This document shows, piece after piece, positions 57,259 through 64,000 of a stretch of DNA of 64,000 bases (position 1 is the stretch's first letter; every line of letters begins with the position of its first letter). The position numbers and the translations under genes are program-made. The stretch comes from Actinomucor elegans. Its lineage: Eukaryota; Mucoromycota; Mucoromycetes; Mucorales; Mucoraceae. The stretch is taken from contig JAMSLZ010000008.1 of assembly GCA_026027325.1 (NCBI GenBank), forward strand, positions 1,364,001 to 1,428,000, written 5' to 3'. Under the pieces are notes generated by a model. That model was not told the origin of the DNA. It worked only from the letters and a program-made list of their open reading frames with translations, and did no database searches.

Positions 57259-59212
57259 TGTACTAAAGTAAAAAAAAAAAAAAGTAAAGAAAACAAAAGG
57301 AGGAAAGATACAGTGCACTTTTTATGATGTTTGTCATGACAGAATAATGAGCAAAGTGCGGTTGCATAAGAGTGTGTTTTCGTTGACAAATGCCACGCCT
57401 TTAATATTTATCAGATACGTATCTTGTGAATAGAACCACAAACTATTGTGTGCTTTATGCAAGTATATATAGAACGTTTCAGATTGAGGTATTTTCTTAT
57501 GGTGTCAAGGCGAATCAAAGGTTCGTTTGTGTACATTAGCACTGAATAATCAAGTTCAATATATCACCAATTATAAAGACCTCCATAGTTTAATAGTTTG
57601 CACAAAACCGCGTGAATATTAAATTTAGAAAATTTACTCGAACAATAATACACTAATACAAAGTCCATCCAGTTAATAAAGAAAAAAAGAAAAAGTAAAT
57701 GATCTATTGAAACAGACAATGAAGCCTAGGTTTCTGCTAACAGACATACTATCAAACCATCGTAGCATTACACCCAATATAACTTGTTTCATATGTATTG
57801 ATAGTACAACGTTGTAATTTCAGCATGTATGTACTCATTATTATTACCCATTGACATTATTATTATTTGATTATGAATTCCTGAGACTCATATCAGGAGG
57901 GATTATAAAGGCGCGAAACAGACAAACAAGCCATTACTAACGGTAATAAGTATCGTATTATTGGAAGATGCACATACAGTGTATCAATGGCTCGTTAAGC
58001 ACTAGGTAGTAGCTGATGCCTCACTTAAATTCTCTAGTCCGTTCTACAGAATATACTTGGAATTATGTGAAAACATAGCCAAACGATAAAGCATGCCTCT
58101 GAAGTACCTTTAGTACCTTTAAAGGCAAGTACAAATATATTCTATAAATTTCATATCAGGTACACAGAACAGGTTCAAAATGAACTACTACAGCCATTAG
58201 AACCTTTGTTTTACGCAAGTATATTGATTATACTATATTATAACAGTCTGTACTAAATTGTCAACAATTTATATAAGTTTGATCTAATGATAAATAAATC
58301 TTTCAACAGTTTCCAGTCAAATATTGCATCCGATTAGAGCCCTATGCTCAGAATGAACTGTTGCATCTGGAAGAGCTTCAATTTTCACATGAATGCTTTT
58401 GGTTTATTAAATGTCCTGCAGATATTTGATGAGTGAACTATAAGTGTTTTATTTTTTCGCTTCATTTATCTCTGGGATTTTTCATATGGCTATAGATGAA
58501 TACTACTACGTTTTTAATGAATATCCAAGCATAACATCTACTGACAGTCAGGACACTAACTTTATTGAACGAAAGACTACTGAAAACCATGTTATTAGAA
58601 ATCATGAAAATAAGATTAGATCATTAAAAATATAAACTATGTCGGTGGTACTCAGCCAAAGGTAAGAGAAATAAAACTCGTTCTTTTGAATACATTGACT
58701 CTCATGATTATATATCAATATAAATAGAGGGAGCTAAAGATTAATAGCCGTTGAAAGTCGGTAGTTAAAACAATAATCAAATATTTTTCCACCAAAGCGA
58801 TTCCACTGTTATTATTGCATCTAATTCACCAATGATATGAAATAGATTAATGATTGTTGAGCAAGATATGGATAAAGATAGAAAATCCTTCTCTTTTAAT
58901 ATACCAATTTTTGTAATAAAAAAAGATGAATATAGTGAAACACCAGGAGACTTCAAATATGCAATGTTTTACGGAAGCCCGGGCCGTAAGGTTCTATTCG
59001 TCATATAAGGCTTAGAAATAGAATTGAAAACTATTCTACAGAAATATACTGCCGCTTACTGTTCCAAGTCTTTGATAATCATTACCCACAAGTCCGCATC
59101 GCGTGCGCGCTCGTAGCACATTATAGTTAAGTCACCGCAGCATAATTCTATTTACCCGCAGTAGTTGTGCCTCCGTTATTAATTCATCTTTTTCTTTGCT
59201 ATTATATACATC
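57259..59212. other. Divergent spacer, 2.0 kb
   Basis: No gene recognised. About 58329-58395 is a copy of the dispersed repeat also seen near 13249 and 8966. A 63-codon frame at 58444-58635 has no domain. A long A run lies in the zinc-finger gene leader (about 57269-57281). Confidence 0.45.
58329..58395 (+). repeat. Copy of a dispersed decayed repeat
   Basis: AATGAACTGTTGCATCTG and flanking bases match 13270-13296 (AATGAATTGCTGCATTTA) and 8966-9000 (AATGAACTATTGCATCTG) at about three in four bases. The boundaries are unclear. Confidence 0.45.
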
Positions 59213-60067
59213 ATGATGAAATACTCTCAGCTATTACCCTTTATTGCTATCCTAATTTCTCTGGCGGTGAGCGCACAACAACCCAATAACAAATTTCAAT
59301 CAAGTAAGCACCGTCACAGGCATTGATGAGTCTTTTGGACTGAACTTGATTGTAGGCATCATAAAGCACTCGAACCATTGCACACAAAGAGTCACTTCGG
59401 ATGCCAATATATTACTACGATATGTTACTAAAGCACTTGAATCAAATGAAGTGATAGAGAACAAGACCATTGAACTAAAGCCAGGTAAACAGAAACTATA
59501 GAACGTGATGTCATGATACTTACTCCTTTCTTATTATAGGTGAAATGACAGTTGTGAAAGGTTTGCAATAGAGAATAATAAAATTCATAATTCAAGTAAC
59601 TTATGTCATACTAGGATTGGAACATGGCATTCAGGGTATGTGTATAGGCGAAATACGTAGATTAATCGTGCCTTCACTACACGTTTGTAAGTTATATATA
59701 TATATATATTTTGTTTTTGTTTTTTTTACCCGAACCCAAGTCATTTAAATCGTTCTTTTTTGTTCTTTGTGTAGCCAACGACGGTCAAATCTCGGATAAG
59801 GGTAAATTATTATTGTTCTAGAAGTAACAGGCCCGTAACACTAACTCGTATTTTAATGATTAGCCATGATTTACGATATCGAAATATTACAAATTGACAG
59901 TAAACCATTACTGTAAGTATTATAGATCGATGCATTATACCCTAAAAAAAAAACTGACCGTTATAAAAAGGACACCTATGTTTTGGTTTGCGCTAAGTTT
60001 GATAGGATTATCATACACAGTTTTTAACAGAATGGCAATAACGGTAGACAAACAAAAATCACTTTAA
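59213..60067 (+). CDS. Small FKBP-like type I membrane protein
   Basis: Seven exons: 59213-59303, 59356-59484, 59540-59560, 59615-59686, 59775-59801, 59864-59912 and 59971-60067; 161 aa. It has a signal peptide (QLLPFIAILISLAVSA), an FKBP-type core (ILLRYVTKALESNEVIEN, VVKGLEHGIQGMCIGEIRRLIVP, AMIYDIEILQID), then a C-terminal membrane helix (FWFALSLIGLSYTVF) and a short tail. The layout recalls FKBP11 of the ER membrane. Several FKBP active-site residues are not in place (no AYG, no IP-G before the last strand), so prolyl isomerase activity is doubtful. Exons 3 and 5 are only 21 and 27 nt. An in-frame second ATG lies at 59216. The stop is 10 nt from that of the CASC3-like gene. Confidence 0.85.
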
Positions 60068-60077
60068 ACTGGATTAT
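60068..60077. terminator. 10-nt gap between two convergent stop codons
   Basis: The FKBP-like and CASC3-like genes end 10 nt apart on opposite strands. Each polyadenylation site must therefore lie inside the other gene or its UTR. Seen directly; overlap of transcripts is an unavoidable inference. Confidence 0.6.
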
Positions 60078-63000
60078 TTATTGATAAAAATAATAAGGTG
60101 AACTAGTGTTGCTTCTACTGTATTTACTATTAGATTTGTCCATCAAGGGCGATGATTTCTTGTTATTGGACCATTCACCTTCTCCATCTTGAATAGAAGG
60201 TGATGGTCCCCATCCATCTTCTTCTTCTAGTAATACATGCTGTTGTGAAGATGGTCTGTGAGCCTTTTGATGAAGGAAGTCTTCTGTAGGTAAAGGATGA
60301 TATATCATTTGCTGTGAACGTGGAGGTGGAGGTGGAGGTGGTGGCATTGGTCCACTCACATTAGGACCAGTACCCATAGGCAAGGGTGCAGCATAGTAGT
60401 AAAAGGGTTGAGGTGGATACATAGCCGAAGGATCCATACCATAGTAGACCATACCATTTGCTTCGTATCCAGGTGGTAATTGGATTGCACCATTTGGACC
60501 TATGGTTGGTGGTGAGGGATAGAATTGCTGGGGACTTGAGCTTCTGTTATTATCATCGTGATGAGAAGATATGGATTGACCAGTTGGTGATGTACCCATA
60601 GGGAATGACACGGCATACATAGGGTTACCATTGGCATTGGGAATCATAGGTACATAGGTGATGTTAGTTCCATTCATAGGTCTAGGATAATACATGGCAG
60701 GTTCATTGTTATTGTATTGTAACTGCTGTTCTTCGTGCTGGTGATGATCGTCACGTTGTCTCCAGTTATCATCAAAGTTGCGACGGGGTTTACGAGCATT
60801 TTTACTGCTGTTGTATTTACGAGATGACTCTGGTCGAGGGCTACTACTATCGTATTGACGCTGCACTTGCTTGCTTCGGGGTGAGTTTTCATTAGAGGTG
60901 ATTGGTGATTGTGATTGTGCAGTTACAGGCACATGTGCCACTTGCAATTGTACAGCGCCATCGTTTGGTGCAGTCATACCTAGCACTTGTTCGCGCTTGA
61001 GCCATTCAGGTTCTTCTTCAGCTTCCAAGATAATTTCAACATCTGAATCTGAATCACCTTGTTGGTGGAACCTTTCCCAAGCAGAGCTAGAGGTTTCTGT
61101 CACATTTTCTTGCTGATGATCCACTGCGATGGTAGGTGGTGAGGGTGAAGTGGGTATAGAGGATTCCATCTTTTGCGATAAATAACCACGACTTTTCCTT
61201 GCTGGTGGTTGTTCATTAGGTTTCAACCTATTGTTGGCTTCTCGATCCGAATTCCAGTTACTACTATTGTTAGATCGACTATTGCTCCATCCACCAATTG
61301 CAGACTCTTTGCGAGCAGATTCGTCCCAGCCAGAACTTTCAGAGGGTGCGTTCCAGTTGGAGCGAGTATCTTTTGTTGTATCCTGAGATGAGCCAACATT
61401 AGAATCAATCCAACTATGAATAGTAGTGGTTTTTGTTGTGGATGCTGTAGTTGGTGTATTCCAGTCAGAAGTCTTTTCAGGAGCTGTAACTGTAGAAGAA
61501 GCTGCATTCCAGTCAGAGGACTGAACAAGATCACTAGCAGGAGCAGTAGGTTTATTCCAGCTGGATGGAGTTTCAGTAGAAATGGGAGTGGCAGCAGCAA
61601 CAGGTTCAACAGGTTCAACAGTATCCGTAACATTAGTAGAAGGTTCGCCCCAGCCTGATGTACCAGCGATAGTGATAGAAGGCTCGCCCCAGCCTGAAGA
61701 AGCCTCTGTAGTAGTAGAAAGGTTAGCAGCAGCAGTTTCTGTATGCTTAGATGAATCAACTCCACTTGGGGATGTTATGGTCGAAGGAGTAATGCCTGCC
61801 GCTGCTGCTGCTGCTGTTTCAGATGACACATCCCAGCCTGAATTGACTATTGTGGACGAATCATCAGTAGTATTATTAATTGACACTGTTGTTTTTGTTT
61901 GTTCAGTCCAGTTTGAGGTATCTATAATAGAAGGATTAACCCAACCCGAACGTTCTTCCGTTACATCACCAATTGTAGAAACAGCAATTGAAGTTTCACC
62001 CCAACCTGAGGCAATAGTAGTTGTAGAAGCAGCAGACTTCTCACCCCAACCAGAGCTTTCATTTCTAGTATCGGTTACAGTAGAAATGTTATTCTGTTCT
62101 GCATTCTGAGGAGTTGTTTGTTGGCTCCAATCTTGAGTAAGCTGTTTAGCTGTTACAGCAGGACTTGAAGGCTTGCTTGATTTCCAATGACTGGTACTAT
62201 CGTTGTGATTATTACTGCTCTTAGTATAAGTGCCTCTACCTACAAATATTATAAAACAGTGAGTATTTCAAATTGCACTTGCGTTTCGTAAGATGCGTTT
62301 GCATTACCTGAATGCCTATCATTGTTATTGTAGTTTCTTCTTGTCCAGCTTGAAGGCGTAGTGGACACTTTGACATCAGGTGTTATATTAGCCCATAAAG
62401 AAGAGGCCTTTTCTTCGATTGGGATTTCTTCACTACTGGTCTTGATATCATCCTTCTTCAAAGGAGATCGGCCCCATCCACCCTTCCTAGTATCTTTTTG
62501 ATTAGAACTAGTGGCATTCCAATGAGAGCTGGTAGTCTGCGAGGTAGTAGTAGTAGTGGTATTCCAATTAATGCTGGCAGTCGTGGTAGTATTCCAACCA
62601 TTATCCGCTGCTGCAGTGGAGGTGCTCTGGTCAGTCTTTGCAGAAGTAGTGACAGTATTATCATCATTACTGGGAACAGTGATAGTAGTAGCGACGGCAT
62701 TGTCCTGATTCTTACTGAATTCCTCAGACACATCAGTAGTAGACTTATCCCAGCCATTACTGTTGGAAGCTTTAGATGCTTCTGCCACATCGGTGGGTGG
62801 TTTGCCCCAGCCGTTATTATCCCAGCTATTATCATTGGAAGTTTTAGTGCTATTATGTTCCACCCAACCGCCATTAACATTTGAGCTGCTTGACCAGTCA
62901 TTTTCAACTATTTGAGGTGTAGTTGTTATTGCAGTGGGTACTGACCATCCATTATCAACTGTGCCAATAGTAGAAGCATTAGTCCCACCATTCGTAGTTG

Positions 63001-64000
63001 CTGTTTTGGCTAGCTTTTCATTATCGACAATAGGCTGAATTTCTTGGGCACGGTCCACTGACCCCCAAGCGTTTACCACGCTACTGTCCTCGACTCTTGA
63101 CGGTGGAGGTGGTAGTGGAGCTGGTGTTTCAACGCTAGTATTCCAATCATTGGTCGTATTGGTTACATTTTTCCAAGAAGCTGAAGCATCATGGTTATTA
63201 GTTGCCTTTTCTGCTTGATTTAATTCTGGCCATTCTTCTCTAGGTACACTCTCGCGTCGATTGTTGGCTTTAGGGTATCTTTGATCATGGTGATGATGGC
63301 CACCACGTCCTCCTCTGCCTCTTGAAGGATATTTTTGTCTATTATGATGATGATGATGATTTGATTTATATTCAGTATTAGAATCCAGTTGACCCGATTC
63401 AATTAGTTCTCGTTTTCGTCGTTCATCCTCTTCCTCTAATCGTAATAGTTCTTCCCAACCACTATGATCCCATTTTTTGTGCATTAAAGGATCTAATTGA
63501 CGTTGATATTCTGTAGCACGATTACTGTTACTACCACTTGTACTGCTAAATCGAGGTTCTGTTTGCGTTGAAGGGGGACGTGTCTCAGTGAGAGTGTCTT
63601 CTCGATAGCGATCATCGTGGCCCCAAAATAAGCCTACATAAGGTACAAAGCTGGGATCTTGTTCTAGTTTTCGACGGTATTCTCGATGTTCTTGGATTCG
63701 TTTTTGAGTCGCGCCTTCAGCAGATGATGGTACAGTTTCTGTGTAGGTGAATTCTTCAATAGCAATAAGTTGTGATGGTTTAGCCGCGGCATCTTCGACT
63801 ACTGGTTGATTATCAACTACTTGGGTATGATTGCTCTCGTGTTGACTTTTGAATTCTTGATTATGGTTGAGTTCTTCTTTGTTATCGATCTCACGCTTAT
63901 TGTCGCGTTTGTGTTTATTATTGATTCCTTGTTGTTCGACTTTGACTTCGCGTTTCACTTTATGTTCCAATATTTGTGTATGATCAAGTTCGAGCTTATT
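60078..64000 (-). CDS. CASC3/Barentsz-like protein with GW-rich tail (5' end outside window)
   Basis: Two exons seen, 64000-62308 and 62239-60078, giving 1284 aa; the frame is open at base 64000, so the start lies outside. A Btz (CASC3/MLN51) domain lies near the visible N-terminus: DPSFVPYVGLFWGHDDRYRED, given here as DPSFVPYVGLFWGHDDR, and KKWDHSGWEELLRLEEE. In animals this segment binds eIF4A3 and MAGO-Y14 in the exon junction complex. An RGRGGRGG-HHHH patch follows, then about 600 residues of S/T/N-rich sequence with at least 16 GW dipeptides in contexts such as SGWGEPS, NNGWGKPP and GGWGRSP. The C-terminal 300 residues are P/Q/N/Y-rich (PPPPPPPP). The Btz domain is recognised with fair confidence; the GW array is unusual for the family. 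Confidence 0.82.

Noticed and set aside
59636..59647. Apparent 12-nt intron GTATGT...ATAG in the FKBP-like gene
   Set aside because: Too short to splice, and reading through gives the expected GIQGMCIGE sequence.
61582..62109. 175-codon plus-strand frame, with others at 62498-62884
   Set aside because: Antisense to the repetitive GW-rich exon; the repeats keep the opposite strand open by chance.

Overview
The window is nuclear DNA of an early-diverging fungus, most likely Mucorales (Mucoromycota). The signs are an AT-rich background, many 45-80 nt GT-AG introns in nearly every gene, homopolymer-rich spacers, and gene families that look more animal-like than yeast-like (a SMARCC-type SWI/SNF subunit, PTAR1, ZNHIT2, a CASC3/Barentsz protein). 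The species cannot be told from the sequence. I rebuilt about 22 protein genes by eye. All but one of the multi-exon models close in frame. The exception is the F-box gene at 4.6-5.8 kb, whose internal joint is uncertain. Two genes are cut by the window edges: DUS1 on the left and the CASC3-like gene on the right. I found no rRNA, tRNA, CRISPR array or bacterial-type operon.

Layout. 0-2.4 kb: 3' end of tRNA-dihydrouridine synthase DUS1 facing the ribosome-assembly WD40 protein RSA4/NLE1. 4.6-8.3 kb: an F-box gene, a decayed 1.7 kb DNA element with terminal inverted repeats (5883-7603), and the mitochondrial sulfhydryl oxidase ERV1. 9.3-11.8 kb: a Zn2Cys6 transcription factor. 13.7-17.0 kb: cytosolic leucyl-tRNA synthetase. 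19.5-22.0 kb: a secreted/type I membrane kelch protein. 22.3-25.2 kb: SWI3/SMARCC. 26.3-27.5 kb: PTAR1. 30.2-32.2 kb: an MFS monocarboxylate-type transporter. 35.4-35.8 kb: QCR8 of respiratory complex III. 36.8-41.9 kb: NOT4 and the V-ATPase a subunit, tail to tail. 43.6-47.3 kb: a BAR-SH3 protein and an unrecognised serine-rich protein. 49.7-51.6 kb: a degenerate kinase. 53.3-57.3 kb: an alpha/beta hydrolase with a peroxisomal tail, ZNHIT2 and a small zinc-finger protein. 59.2-64.0 kb: a small FKBP-like membrane protein and a large GW-rich CASC3/Barentsz protein.

The genes are mostly housekeeping functions and do not form a pathway cluster. Four convergent pairs are separated by only 10 to 96 nt, so their transcripts must overlap at the 3' ends. 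The most unusual points are a 2-nt microexon needed to keep the MFS transporter in frame, a Barentsz-type protein with at least 16 GW dipeptides (an Argonaute-hook-like composition), a kinase-like protein that keeps only the C-terminal half of the fold, and the inverted-repeat element beside ERV1. Spacers of 1-3 kb hold decayed repeats, microsatellites and coding-like scraps.
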